Source of the DNA: Gemmatimonas sp.
GTDB lineage: Bacteria > Gemmatimonadota > Gemmatimonadetes > Gemmatimonadales > Gemmatimonadaceae
Assembly: GCA_011390885.1 (NCBI GenBank)
Contig: JAABRO010000054.1
Coordinates: 111,601 to 175,600, forward strand
DNA: 64,000 bases
Direction of reading: 5' to 3'
The first letter of the stretch is position 1. The number at the start of each line of letters is the position of its first letter. The notes beneath the pieces were generated by a model. It was not told where the DNA came from and made no database searches. It was given only the letters and a program-made list of their open reading frames with translations. Shown piece by piece: positions 1 to 9,400 of the stretch. The position numbers were made by a program, and so were the translations under genes.

Positions 1-2
1 TG

Positions 3-293
3 GCCGAGACGATTCACAAGACGCTCGCGCCTGGTGGCATGGCACTCGTGGCCGATCCCGGCCGGTCCGCGCTCGCGCCCTTTCGCGAATACGCCGCGTC
101 GATCGGCCTGCAGGAGATCGACGCGCTGTCGGTGCTGGTGCAGCAGGACGCCGCGTCCGGCGAGTTGGTGCAGAAGGCGCGACCGGGGGGCTCCGGCATG
201 ACGCCGGGAGCTGTGGGGCTGCCCCCGGCGCACAAGGTCACGGTGTTCCGGTATCGCTGGTCAGCGAGCGGACCGGACGCGGAACACGACTGA
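3..293 (+). CDS. C-terminal fragment of a class I SAM-dependent methyltransferase-like protein
   Basis: The reading frame is open from the left edge and stops with TGA at 291-293, so only about 96 C-terminal residues are present. The visible part starts AETIHKTLAPGGMALVADPG and continues with a stretch ending in KVTVFRYRW. A loop of LAPGG type followed by a short hydrophobic strand and a DPxR motif is what the later part of a Rossmann methyltransferase of the lysine/nicotinamide N-methyltransferase type looks like. The SAM-binding glycine motif would lie off the window. The substrate cannot be inferred. The first internal ATG (39) is not taken as the start because the frame upstream is equally coding-like. 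Confidence 0.5.
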   Translation, partial: AETIHKTLAPGGMALVADPGRSALAPFREYAASIGLQEIDALSVLVQQDAASGELVQKARPGGSGMTPGAVGLPPAHKVTVFRYRWSASGPDAEHD

Positions 294-301
294 GCCGCAG
301 C

Positions 302-964
302 TCAGCGCTTCGGCCGCTCCTGGTACACCGTGGGCGCCGACACCAGCATCGGCGCGTTCATGACCAGCCGCGAGAAGGCGCGCGGCGCGCGCAGGCGCTT
401 GCGGAAGCAGCGCTTGGGCACGAGTGCCGCACCGGCGGCCGAGAGCGCCGCGTAGCGCGCCAGCTTTTCGGGATAGCGCGCGAGCGGCGCCGCCTGGTAG
501 CCGAGCGTCTCGAAGAAGTGGTCGGCGAGCGAGAGCGCGAACAGTTCACGATGGCCGCGCCGGCGCGCCAGCCGCTCGACCGCGCGCACGACACGTGACC
601 CCAGGCCGCGCCCCTGCGCCTCCGGCGCGACGGCCACGGAGGCGACCTCGGCGAGCGACGGCGAGTACTCCTGCAACGCGGCACAGGCGAGCACCGCGCC
701 ATCGACGGCCGTGACCACGACAAAGGCATCGATCGCCGCTTCCACGTCGGCCACGGCGCGAGGCAGCAGCGTGCCGTCGTGCGCGTAGCGCCCGATCAGC
801 GCGGCGATCCCGGGCGCATCGCTCGGACGCGCCGCGCGGGCACGTCCAACCGCACCCGCCACGGGGCGCACCAGGGTTCCGGCGGTCGGGCGCTCGGAGA
901 CCAGTCCCGAGACGACGACCGCCCCGTCACCGGTGGGCCGGTGCAGGGCGGAGAAGTTATGCAT
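302..964 (-). CDS. argA: GNAT acetyltransferase, ArgA-like N-acetylglutamate synthase
   Basis: Single GNAT domain with the acetyl-CoA loop QGRGLG near residue 115, preceded by a VASVAVAP strand and followed by HFFETLGYQ. The domain opening RAARPSDAPGIAALIGRYA and the tail PEKLARYAALSAAG...VPKR resemble short actinobacterial-type N-acetylglutamate synthases, which make N-acetylglutamate from glutamate and acetyl-CoA as the first step of arginine synthesis. argF lies elsewhere in the window at 50982-51902. The start is uncertain. A TTG at 994 and the ATG at 964 both sit in or before an AT-rich palindrome (957-977) with no ribosome-binding site, and the domain only begins about 45 residues in, so a GTG further in may be real. 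A general small-molecule acetyltransferase is the alternative. Confidence 0.6.
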   Translation of the reverse strand: MHNFSALHRPTGDGAVVVSGLVSERPTAGTLVRPVAGAVGRARAARPSDAPGIAALIGRYAHDGTLLPRAVADVEAAIDAFVVVTAVDGAVLACAALQEYSPSLAEVASVAVAPEAQGRGLGSRVVRAVERLARRRGHRELFALSLADHFFETLGYQAAPLARYPEKLARYAALSAAGAALVPKRCFRKRLRAPRAFSRLVMNAPMLVSAPTVYQERPKR

Positions 965-977
965 ACATAATGCATAA
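957..977. promoter_or_regulatory. AT-rich palindromic operator upstream of the ArgA-like gene
   Basis: A perfect inverted repeat, TTATGCAT - 5 nt - ATGCATAA, sits in an AT island that stands out in GC-rich surroundings and continues as AATAATGCG. It covers the annotated ATG (964) of the acetyltransferase. The regulator is not known. An arginine-repressor-type box is possible because TGCAT half-sites occur in some ArgR boxes, but this is inference only. Confidence 0.5.
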
Positions 978-999
978 TAATGCGCGATGGGCAAAGCAA

Positions 1000-1021
1000 G
1001 AGGCCGCCTCCCGGCGGCCTC
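1000..1021 (-). terminator. Intrinsic-type terminator of the etfB-etfA-etfD operon
   Basis: Perfect 9-bp GC stem (GAGGCCGCC with GGCGGCCTC, loop of 4). On the minus strand the stem is followed by TTGCTTTGCC, a partial T tract. It lies about 60 nt beyond the etfD stop codon and before the acetyltransferase promoter region. The 58 nt between the stem and etfD carry several CTGCCCT-like copies and no gene. Confidence 0.65.
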
Positions 1022-1081
1022 TCGATGCGGTGCCCTGCCCTGCGGCGCCCTGCCCTCGCGTGCTCTGCCCTCCGTCGCGCG

Positions 1082-3133
1082 TCAGTCCGCGCCGACCGGC
1101 GTCGCGGCGAGTCGGCCGGCCACGACCTCGGCGATGTCCACCACCGGCACGTCGCTCCCACTGGCCGTGACGCCGTCCGTCATCATGGTCATGCAGAACG
1201 GACAGGCCACCGCGATCTGGTCGGCACCCGTGGCGAGCAGCTCCTCGGTGCGTTCCACGTTCACGCGCTTGCCCTGCGTTTCCTCCATCCACATGCGGCC
1301 GCCACCGGCGCCGCAGCAGAGACCACGGCTCTTCGTGCGCGGCGGCTCCACCAGCTGCACCACCGGGAGCGCCTTGCGCAGCGTGTTGCGCGGGGCGTCA
1401 TAGACGTCGTTGTAGCGGCCGAGATAGCACGAATCGTGATAGGCCACCTTGAGGCGCTGGCCGTGCTCCGTGTCGAGCGGCACGCGACCGTCGGCCAGCA
1501 GACGCTCGATGTACTCGGTGTGGTGAATGACCTCGTAATGACCACCCAGATCCGGGAACTCCTTCCCCATCTGGTGGAAGCAGTGCGGACAGAAGGTCAC
1601 GATGGTCTTCACCTGATACCCGTCGAGCGTTTCGATCACGCCCTTGGCGAGCATCTGGTACAGGTACTCGTTGCCCATGCGACGCGCCGGATCGCCGTGG
1701 CACGTCTCCTCCTGGCCGAGGATCGCAAACTTCACGTTCGCGGCCTGCAGGATGCGCGCGAAGGCGACGGTGATCTTCTTGGCCCGATCGTCGAACGAGC
1801 CCATGCACCCCACCCAGAACAGGATGTCGGGGCGTTCGTCACGGGCGGCCAACTCCGCCATCGTGGGGATGTCCATGCCCTCGGCCCACGTCTCGCGATC
1901 GGCGGGGCTGAACGACCACGGGCTGCCGTTGCGCTCGAGCGACGTGAGCGCGCCCTGCGCCTCCTCGGGGAAGCGCGACTCCATGAGCACGAGGTCGCGG
2001 CGCAGCTCGTTGATGATCTCGAGCTGGTCGATGGAGACGGGGCACTCTTCCACGCACGCGCGGCAGCTCGTGCACGCCCAGAGCTCCTCTTCCGTGATCC
2101 AGTCATCGAGCAACCGCTTGTCGAGCACCGCCTGCTGCTCGGCCGTGGCGGTGCCGCCGCCGACCGCATCGAGCACCGTGGCCTTCTCCGTGAGGCGCGC
2201 GCGCGTCTTCACCACGATCATGCGCGGCGACAGCGTCTTGCCGGTGAGGTTCGCCGGGCAGGCCGCCGTGCAGCGTCCGCACTCCGTGCACGAGTAGCCG
2301 TCGAGCAGGTTCTTCCACGTCAGGTGCTCCACATCGGCCGCGCCGAACTGCTCGGCGTCCTCCGCCTCCAGGTCCATCGGCTTCATCGCGCCGACGCGCC
2401 CCGGCCCGCTCGTGTTCGAGAACCACACGTTGATCAGCGACGTGAGCACGTGCAGGTGCTTGGACTTCGGCAGGTGGTTGAGGAACCACAGGATGAGCAG
2501 CGCGTGCACCCACCAGCTCGCGCGCGCCATGACGTGCGCCGTCTCGGCGCTCATGCCACCGAAGAGCGGCAGCAGCAGGCTCGTGATGAGTCGGCCGGTG
2601 AGGTCGGCGCCCGGCTGCTTCGCCTCGCCCACGAAGAGCACCAGCAGCGTGAGCATGAGCACGGCGATCGCGCTCAGGATCAGCACGGCGTCTCCGCCAT
2701 GCACGGGGTCCACGTGGAAGCGCTTCGGCTTGATGACGAGCCGGCGATACAGCAGGTAGCCCACGGGTGCGAGCACGAAGACCGCGAAGATCTCCTGCGA
2801 GAACACGTACGGCACGTACAGCAGCCGCGGCAGGAGCACGTCCCAGGTGAAGGGCGTGTACAGCCCCTGGATCATGATCTCGACGGTGCCGAGGCCGAGC
2901 ACGCAGAAGCCCCAGAACACGAGGGCGTGCATGAGCCCGCCCCAGGGATCGCGCAGGATCTTGGTCTGCGCGAGGCCGATGAGCAGCAGGTTCTTCGTGC
3001 GCTCGTCCGGGTGGTCCGTGCGGTCCTCCGGGCGGCCGATGCGAGCCCAGCGCACGAGCCGGCTTGCGCTCCCGGAGAAAAGTGCCCCCGCGACCACGAG
3101 GCACAGGGCGAACACGATGTTTTGGGCGGTCAT
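1082..3133 (-). CDS. etfD: Membrane Fe-S oxidoreductase (EtfD-type ETF:quinone reductase)
   Basis: 683 residues. The N-terminal third is membrane-spanning, with hydrophobic segments near residues 6-23, 66-92, 150-172 and 206-235, like the NarI/heterodisulfide-reductase membrane subunit. Two ferredoxin-type clusters follow: [12 protein letters not shown] near 281 and [12 protein letters not shown] near 353. Two CCG-type cysteine-rich modules come next, with [26 protein letters not shown] and LCCGAGGG. This is the architecture of the ETF-coupled membrane reductase (EtfD, also called EMO) that passes electrons from reduced ETF to menaquinone. It is third in the operon after etfB and etfA, 126 nt beyond etfA, with a hairpin between them. 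The start is an ATG at 3133. Confidence 0.85.
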   Translation of the reverse strand: MTAQNIVFALCLVVAGALFSGSASRLVRWARIGRPEDRTDHPDERTKNLLLIGLAQTKILRDPWGGLMHALVFWGFCVLGLGTVEIMIQGLYTPFTWDVLLPRLLYVPYVFSQEIFAVFVLAPVGYLLYRRLVIKPKRFHVDPVHGGDAVLILSAIAVLMLTLLVLFVGEAKQPGADLTGRLITSLLLPLFGGMSAETAHVMARASWWVHALLILWFLNHLPKSKHLHVLTSLINVWFSNTSGPGRVGAMKPMDLEAEDAEQFGAADVEHLTWKNLLDGYSCTECGRCTAACPANLTGKTLSPRMIVVKTRARLTEKATVLDAVGGGTATAEQQAVLDKRLLDDWITEEELWACTSCRACVEECPVSIDQLEIINELRRDLVLMESRFPEEAQGALTSLERNGSPWSFSPADRETWAEGMDIPTMAELAARDERPDILFWVGCMGSFDDRAKKITVAFARILQAANVKFAILGQEETCHGDPARRMGNEYLYQMLAKGVIETLDGYQVKTIVTFCPHCFHQMGKEFPDLGGHYEVIHHTEYIERLLADGRVPLDTEHGQRLKVAYHDSCYLGRYNDVYDAPRNTLRKALPVVQLVEPPRTKSRGLCCGAGGGRMWMEETQGKRVNVERTEELLATGADQIAVACPFCMTMMTDGVTASGSDVPVVDIAEVVAGRLAATPVGAD

Positions 3134-3196
3134 GCTCGCGAAGCTAGGGGGCGGAACGGGTGGTCACAAGGCGAACCCGACGGGGGGGAACGACAA

Positions 3197-3229
3197 CGGC
3201 CCACACCCCGGAGACCGGAGCGTGGGCCG
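3197..3229 (-). other. Hairpin between etfA and etfD
   Basis: 8-bp perfect stem (CGGCCCAC with GTGGGCCG) and a 17-nt loop with some internal pairing. It lies 30 nt after the etfA stop and 64 nt before the etfD start, with no clear T run. It may be a processing or partial-termination element setting EtfD levels below EtfAB. Confidence 0.45.
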
Positions 3230-3259
3230 CAGGACGATCCGTGTCGCGACAGCGCGCGA

Positions 3260-4246
3260 TCAGCTCGCCTTCGCGGCCTTCACGGCCGCGGTGAGCGCGG
3301 GCAGCACCTCGAAGACGTCGCCCACGATTCCGTAATCGGCGATCTTGAAGATGGGCGCGTCCTTGTCCTTGTTGATCGCCACGATGGTGCGCGAGGTGCG
3401 CATGCCGGCCAGGTGCTGGATGGCCCCCGAGATGCCGGCGGCGATGTACAGGTCGGGGCTCACGTTGCGCCCGGTCTGGCCGATCTGATCGCTGTGCGGA
3501 CGCCAGCCGTCGTCGGTGACCGCGCGCGTGGCACCCACCGCGGCGTTGCCGAACGCCTCGGCCAGATCTTCGCACAGCTTGAAGTGCTCGGCGGCCTTGA
3601 GGCCACGGCCGCCGGCCACGATCACCGGCGCGTCGTTGAGGTCGATCTTGTCGGTGTTGCCCTGCTTGAGCTCCACCACCTTCACGCGCGACGCCGACGG
3701 GTCGACCGCCGACGTGATCGCCTCGGTCGCGAGCGGGCGCGCCGCCGCCACCGGCTGGAACGCGGCCGGCCGCACGGAGAGCAGGGCCGGCGAACCGCTG
3801 AGCGCCAGCGTGGCCACCACCTTCGCGTTGTTGATCGGGTGCTGCCCGACCACGGCGCCGCCTTCGACCGCGAACCCGGTGAGGTCCGCCGCGAGTCCCA
3901 CGCCGAGCTTCGCCGCGACGCGCGGCGACAGGTCGCGGCCGTGCGAGGTGGCGCTGAAGAGCCCATAGCCGTACGCACCGCCCTGCAGCAGGCCGGCCAG
4001 CGTGGCCGCGAGCGCCTCGGGGTTGTACAGCGCGAACCCCTCGTGCTCGAGCACGAGCACCTTGTCGGCGCCATGGGCGGCAAGCGCCTCGGCCTTGCCC
4101 GCGATACCGGCGGCACCCGCGAGCACCGCGTGCACCTGCCCACCACCCGACTGCTCGGCCAGCGTGCGGGCCGCAGTCACGGCCTCGAGGGCCACCTTGC
4201 GCAAGTCACCCGCGCGCGATTCGGCGAAAACGAGAACGTTGGCCAT
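3260..4246 (-). CDS. etfA: Electron transfer flavoprotein alpha subunit
   Basis: 328 residues, usual length for bacterial EtfA. The N-terminal domain begins [20 protein letters not shown]. The C-terminal FAD domain contains VIVAGGRGL near residue 208, [42 protein letters not shown] and [20 protein letters not shown], the hallmark FAD-contacting segments. With EtfB it accepts electrons from acyl-CoA and related dehydrogenases in the cytoplasm and delivers them to a quinone reductase, here most likely the EtfD-like protein encoded next. Its ATG is 2 nt after the etfB stop, so translation is probably coupled. Confidence 0.95.
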   Translation of the reverse strand: MANVLVFAESRAGDLRKVALEAVTAARTLAEQSGGGQVHAVLAGAAGIAGKAEALAAHGADKVLVLEHEGFALYNPEALAATLAGLLQGGAYGYGLFSATSHGRDLSPRVAAKLGVGLAADLTGFAVEGGAVVGQHPINNAKVVATLALSGSPALLSVRPAAFQPVAAARPLATEAITSAVDPSASRVKVVELKQGNTDKIDLNDAPVIVAGGRGLKAAEHFKLCEDLAEAFGNAAVGATRAVTDDGWRPHSDQIGQTGRNVSPDLYIAAGISGAIQHLAGMRTSRTIVAINKDKDAPIFKIADYGIVGDVFEVLPALTAAVKAAKAS

Positions 4247-4248
4247 GC

Positions 4249-5001
4249 TCAGAGCACCTTCGCTTCGGTCTGGAGGAGACGGACGAGTTCGGGCACCGCG
4301 TCGGCGCCTTCACCCACGATGCGGCCGGCGGCACGCTCGGGCGGCAGCGCCATGGAGCGCGCCACGACGGCCTGCTCGCCGAGGGCGGCGGGCTTGACGT
4401 CGAGCGGCTTCTTCTTGGCGGCCATGATGCCCTTGAGCGACGGGAGGCGCTCCTTGTTGAGGCCGTCGTCGATCGTGAGCACGGCGGGGAGCGGGAACTC
4501 CACCACTTCGCTCGCACCCTCGAGCACTCGCTCGGCGCGGCCGGTGGCCCCGCCGATGTCGAGCTTGAACACATTCGTGACGACCGGGAGGCCGAGCAGC
4601 TCGGCGACCATGGGGCCGGTCATCTGGTTCATGGAATCGATGGCGACGCGGCCGAAGAGGACGAGATCGTAGCCGCCGTCCTTGAGCTCGGCAGCGAGCG
4701 CCCGGGCCACCGCAAGACCGTCGTACACGCGGGCATCGGTCTCGAGCAGGGTGCCGGAATCGGCGCCCATGGCCATGGCCTTGCGGATCTGCTCCTGCGC
4801 GGCGTTGGGGCCGAGGCAGACCACGTGCACCGAGCCGGCGCCGGCCTTCTCCTTGAGTTGGAGGGCGGCTTCGATGGCCCAGAGGTCGAAGTCGTTGATG
4901 TCGTACTTGAGGCCCGTCTCCTCGTACCGGGAGCCGTCCGCGGTGATCGCGAACTTCACTTCCATGACGGGGACGCGCTTGATGCACACGGCAATCTTCA
5001 C
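4249..5001 (-). CDS. etfB: Electron transfer flavoprotein beta subunit
   Basis: 250 residues. Typical EtfB opening KIAVCIKRVPVMEVKF, the NDFDLWAIEAALQLKEK segment, the AMP-binding region DLVLFGRVAIDSMNQMTGPM (ETF family signature) and VLTIDDGLNKERLPSLKGIMAAKKKP near the C-terminus. It is the first gene of the operon. It starts with GTG (the ATG at 5015 is out of frame), with GGAG about 10 nt upstream. It partners EtfA as the soluble electron carrier for beta-oxidation-type dehydrogenases such as the glutaryl-CoA dehydrogenase-like enzyme at 9719-10954. The promoter carries a Rex-like palindrome. Confidence 0.95.
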   Translation of the reverse strand: MKIAVCIKRVPVMEVKFAITADGSRYEETGLKYDINDFDLWAIEAALQLKEKAGAGSVHVVCLGPNAAQEQIRKAMAMGADSGTLLETDARVYDGLAVARALAAELKDGGYDLVLFGRVAIDSMNQMTGPMVAELLGLPVVTNVFKLDIGGATGRAERVLEGASEVVEFPLPAVLTIDDGLNKERLPSLKGIMAAKKKPLDVKPAALGEQAVVARSMALPPERAAGRIVGEGADAVPELVRLLQTEAKVL

Positions 5002-5025
5002 CGCGCTCGCTCCATGCTGAGGGTG

Positions 5026-5045
5026 CTCGTGAAGGAATTCACAAG
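5026..5045 (-). promoter_or_regulatory. Rex-type redox operator in front of etfB
   Basis: Read on the minus strand, CTTGTGAATTCCTTCACGAG. The known Rex consensus is TTGTGAA-N4-TTCACAA, and this site differs at one position in the second arm (CGA for CAA). It lies just downstream of the predicted -10 (5051-5056), where a bound repressor would block initiation. A sister site precedes the atp operon at 38832-38851. Rex itself is not encoded in the window. Confidence 0.65.
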
Positions 5046-5050
5046 CTCAA

Positions 5051-5080
5051 AAGCTAGCCACGACGCACAACGGGGGGCAA
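5051..5080 (-). promoter_or_regulatory. Candidate sigma-70-type promoter of the etf operon
   Basis: Minus strand TTGCCC (5075-5080), 18-nt spacer, TAGCTT (5051-5056), followed at once by the Rex-like palindrome. The -35 lies inside the stem of the susD terminator. Moderate matches only. Confidence 0.4.
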
Positions 5081-5102
5081 CGCACCAAGGCGTTGCCCCC
5101 CG
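5071..5102 (-). terminator. Terminator of the susC-susD operon
   Basis: Perfect 13-bp stem, CGGGGGGCAACGC with GCGTTGCCCCCCG, and a 6-nt loop. It begins 24 nt after the susD stop codon. The following bases on the minus strand are TTGTGCGTCG, so the T tract is poor. Confidence 0.65.
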
Positions 5103-5126
5103 CTGGCAATCTGGGACGTCCCGCCG

Positions 5127-6446
5127 TTACGGGAAGTTGGGATTGGCGAACCGCTCCACGTCGGGCAGCGGCCAGCACTGCTGGTCGCCGTAGATGCCGC
5201 CCTTGGCGTACGCCGTGCCCGCCACCGGCACCTGCGGCAGGTCGCGACGGTTCATGTCGAACCACCGGTTCCCCTGCAGCCAGAGTTCCCGGTTGCGCTC
5301 TTCCATGACCGTGGCCGTGAAGTTGGCCTGTTCGGCCGCGGTGAGCGGCGGCAGCGCGACGCCCGCGCGCGCGCGGAGCGCGTTGATGACGCCGACCCCA
5401 GTGCTCGCGCCGGCCACTTCCGCCTGAATGAGCTTCGCCTCGATGCCGGTCGCGATCGGCGTGCCCGTGGTGAGCGAGCCGTACTTCTGCTGCACCCAGA
5501 GCCGGTTGATCTGATCGGTGGTGTTGCGGCCGCCGTCGACGGCCCGCACGCGCGGATCAGGATTGCCGCCCACCGTCATCGCGCGGTACGCCGGGGCGAC
5601 CGAGACAGCGAAGCCCTGGTTGTTCTGCGCGAAGATGCGGTTGTTGCGCGTGGCGGCGTTGAGATCGTGCGTGGCGTTGAACACGAAGTCCTGCGGCACG
5701 AGCGCGGCGTCGGCGGCAGCACCGGGCCCGTCGCCCTTGCCGAGCAGCGCACGCGCGCGTCCGACACGCGCCAGGTTCACGAGCGTCGGGTCGTTCGCCG
5801 CCTGGGCGGCCGTGAGCGCCTTCGTGAATCGCGCCGCGGCCGAGTCGAGCGCCTGCGCCGTGGTGAGCGCCGGCCCGAGGTCGATCACGCACTCACAGAA
5901 TCCCTCGGCGAGCAGCAGGATGGCGTAACCGGCCATGGCCGCGTTGCGCGCGATCAGGCGCTGGCGGTTGGGCACATCGGCGTCACTCCACCCCTCGAGC
6001 AGGCGCGTGGCCTGGTCATTGGTGTGCCGCGCCACGTTGAGCGGCGTGTACACGCCGATCGCCGCGCATCCGGCTGACGCGTACTGCGCCTCGTTCGGAA
6101 TGATGTCGCGCCGGTCCATGGACCAGCGGGCCGCGGTCTGCGTGCCCTCGACGAGTTCACCGGCCGCGAGGCCACTGGCCACGATGTACGCGCCCTGCGC
6201 GCACTCGAAGTCGGCGACGGCCGAGTTGGAGATGAGCGCCGCGTTCTGCGGGACGAGGAAGTTCGTCTCGGCGAGCCGGCTGGGCGAGTTGACGGTGAGC
6301 AGGCGGTCCACGGTGTCGCAGGCCGCCGTGCCCAGCAGTGCGAGGGCGCCCACGGCGGCGAGCCACGGCTGCCGACGACGGTTGCGAAGCCCCGTCGCGA
6401 CGGTGCCGGTGTGACCGGACACGGATGCGGAATGTTGGGTGCGCAT
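5127..6446 (-). CDS. RagB/SusD-family outer-membrane lipoprotein
   Basis: 439 residues from the ATG at 6446, chosen because the longer frame reads back into susC and this ATG is 5 nt after the susC stop. The signal sequence has a hydrophobic stretch LAAVGALALLGTAAC, so Cys is the likely lipidated residue. SusD-type TPR scaffold features follow, and the C-terminal signature MEERNRELWLQGNRWFDMNR is classic for the family. SusD proteins cap a SusC channel and bind oligosaccharides or other large nutrients at the cell surface. The substrate is not evident; there is no glycoside hydrolase next to the pair. It is co-transcribed with susC. Confidence 0.9.
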   Translation of the reverse strand: MRTQHSASVSGHTGTVATGLRNRRRQPWLAAVGALALLGTAACDTVDRLLTVNSPSRLAETNFLVPQNAALISNSAVADFECAQGAYIVASGLAAGELVEGTQTAARWSMDRRDIIPNEAQYASAGCAAIGVYTPLNVARHTNDQATRLLEGWSDADVPNRQRLIARNAAMAGYAILLLAEGFCECVIDLGPALTTAQALDSAAARFTKALTAAQAANDPTLVNLARVGRARALLGKGDGPGAAADAALVPQDFVFNATHDLNAATRNNRIFAQNNQGFAVSVAPAYRAMTVGGNPDPRVRAVDGGRNTTDQINRLWVQQKYGSLTTGTPIATGIEAKLIQAEVAGASTGVGVINALRARAGVALPPLTAAEQANFTATVMEERNRELWLQGNRWFDMNRRDLPQVPVAGTAYAKGGIYGDQQCWPLPDVERFANPNFP

Positions 6447-6451
6447 GATCG

Positions 6452-9400
6452 TCAGAAGTTGAGGTTGACCGTGGTCACGAACTGGCGGAGCTGCGGAAGC
6501 ACGTTCTGCTCCCACTGCCCGAAGCCACCGCGCGTGCCGCCGTTGAAGGAGGCTTCGGGTTCGATGCCGCGGAAGTTCGTCCAGAGCCCCAGGTTGCGGC
6601 CGGCCACCGTGATCGACGCGCGCGAGGCGCGCAGCACCCGCGCAAACGACGCCGGCAGCGTGTACGTGGCCGAGAGCTCGCGGAAGCGCGTGAAGCTGGC
6701 ATCCTGAATGAGCTGATCGGTGAACGCCGTGCCGCCCTGCGCCTCGGCCACGAGCACCGGGTCGAACCGCTCGGGGAAGTAGTTGATCTCGCAGAGCGAG
6801 AAGAGGTTGCAGCGCACGCGCTGGTTGCCGTCGAGCTTGCTGTAACCACCGCGGTAGTCGAAGAACGCGTTGATGCGCAGGTTCTTGTACAGCGTCAGGC
6901 CGGCGCCGATGGAGCCTTCGCGCGTGGGCACGGAGTTGCCGCGGAAAACGCGCGGTGCCTGCGCGCAGGCGATCGCCCCACCGTTGCCGTCGTCACACTG
7001 GATGTTGACAGCGCGGCGGGTGGTTGCGTCGAAATCGGCGCTCACGATCCGCCGGTCCCACCAGGCGCCGGGCGCGTAGCCGACGACGTGCTGTTCGGTG
7101 GAGGACAGGTTGATGCGCTCGTTCGCGCCGAGGCTCTCGATCCTGTACTCGAGCGTGCTGCCGTTGAGGGTGAAGTCGAGGCCGAGGTTCTCGCGGTTGA
7201 GCGCCTGCCAGCGGATCTGCCACTCGAGCCCCCTGCGTGACACTTCACCGGCGTTGAACAGCTGCTCGCCTGGGAAGCCCGATGAGGGCGGCGCGAGCCG
7301 CGCGAGGATGGCGTCCTTCGTGCTGCCGTCGAAGTACGTCACGTCGAGGCCGATGCGGTCCTCGAGCAGGGCGGCGTCGAAGCCCAGCTCCAGCTCCGTG
7401 CTGCGCTCCGGGCCGAGGTCAGGATTGCCGGCGTTGGCCGGCGTGAGGAAGCCACCCTGCGCCGCATAGGTGCGCGTGGCGTCGAAGGCGCCGGGCTGCT
7501 GACCGCTCCCGCCGTAGGCCGCGCGCAGCCGGAGCTGGTCCACCCAGCCGGGCAGCGCAATCGACGGCTCTTCGCTGATCACGTACGACAGGCTGAACTT
7601 CGGGTACGTGACGATGTCGAAGTTGGTGCCGAAGGCCGAGTTGTCGTCGGCGCGAACGGCGGCGGTGAGGAACAGCCGGTTGTTCCAGATGAGCTGTTGC
7701 TGCAGGAAGCCGCCAACCGTGTTGTTTTCGAACACTTCGTCACCGGTGACGTTGCGCACAGCGGCGGCGGCGAGCGACACGAGACCGGCCGCCGGGAAGT
7801 CGTTGCCCGACGCGGCTCGGAAGAGCGACTTGCGGCCGAAGAACTGGCCGCCGGCCGACGAGACGCTGCGCAGCCCCTCGCTGAGCTTCACGTCGAGGTT
7901 GGCGAGGTAGTCGAAGGTGGTGACGGTCACGTCACGCGTGGAGACGGCCATGGAGCCGTTGGTCGGCGGCCCAGACCCGGCAAAGGCCGCATACCGCGCG
8001 GCGAGCGGGTCGTTGCGCGGCGTGAGCGACTGGTTGTCCTCTGCCAGCCGGTCCACGCCCAGGATCAGGCGGTGATTGAACCAGCTCGTGGCGCGATTGG
8101 TGAGCGTGACGCTGCCCGTGAAGCGGTCGGCGTCCTGGAAGTTGTTGTACGCCTGGTAGTACACATCGGGCGGTCCCGAGCGGAAGCCGAGCTGCGGGTT
8201 GCCCGTATTGCGTCCGGCGTAGAGGAAACCCGGGGACGAGAAGAGCGTGCCCCACACGGCCCCGCCGCCACCCGCTTCGAAGGGCATGTACGTACGGCCG
8301 GTGGTGTAGCCCATCGAGGCCTGCACATCCCAGTTCTCGCTCGGTGTGGCCGAGAGATTGGCGCGCAGGTTGGTGCGATGGAGCCGGTTCACCGGTTCCG
8401 CTCCCTGGTTCTCTTCGTAGCCGCCGCCCAGGTAGTAGCGCAGCGTGGGCGAGCCGCCGCTGACGCTCATCTGCAAGTCCTGCAGCAGGCCGGCCTCGAA
8501 GATCTCGCGGCCGAAGTTGGATTGCAGCGAGTCGTTGAGATCGCGGGTGGAGAGCGTGACCGTGTCGAAGGCAGTGGTGGAACCGGCGACCGGCACGCGT
8601 CCCCAGTTGTCCGCGAAGCGGTTGCGCCAATCGGGCACCCAGTTCGTGCCCATGCGGAAGGTGGTGTTCCACACCGGCCGGCCGGCGGCGCCCTTCTTGG
8701 TGATGATCTGGATCACGCCAGCCGCGGCCTCGGTGCCGTAGAGCGTCGCCGCCGCTGGGCCCTTGATGACTTCGAGGCTCTCGATGTCATCGGGGCTGAA
8801 GTCGTTCCAGCGAGAAATCGACTGCGAGCCGAACCCCTGCGTCGTGGGGCCGGACGCCTGCGTGTTGTCCACGCGCACGCCGTCCACGAAGATGAGCGGG
8901 TTGTTGTTGAGCGACAGCGACGACGCGCCGCGTACGCGAATGCGCGAACCCGTGCCCACCTGTCCTGAACTGGCCACGACACTCACGCCCGAGGCGCGGC
9001 CGGTGAGCAGGTCCTGGAAGTTGTTGATCGGCTGGGTGGCCACGATGTCTGAGGCCTTCACGGTCGAGACCGCATTGCCGATGGCGCGCTTCTCGGCCAC
9101 GCCGGCAGTGCCGGTCACGACCACGCCGCCGAGCTCGAGGGCCCGCTCGGTGAGCACGATGCGGACCGTGCTCGCGCCGATCGCCGCGGTCACGGTGCGC
9201 GGCTGGAACCCGATGCGCCGCACGGTGAGGTCGACGTTGCCCGAGCCGGCAACGCCCACGAGCCGGAACCGGCCGGCGGCATCGGACGTGGTCCCGACCG
9301 ACGCCTGCCCTTCGACATTGATCTGGGCGTCGCTGACCGGGGTGCCACGTTCGCTGACCACGGTACCGGCGATCACGCCACCGGACTGAGCCGTGGCGGG

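Noticed and set aside
1024..1081. CTGCCCT-like short repeats between etfD and its terminator
   Set aside because: Low-complexity GC-rich sequence; unit and spacing irregular, no evidence of a functional array.
980..4672. 1230-residue plus-strand open frame
   Set aside because: It lies antisense to etfD, etfA and etfB, which have clear family motifs. Its translation is His/Arg-rich as expected for a shadow in high-GC DNA.
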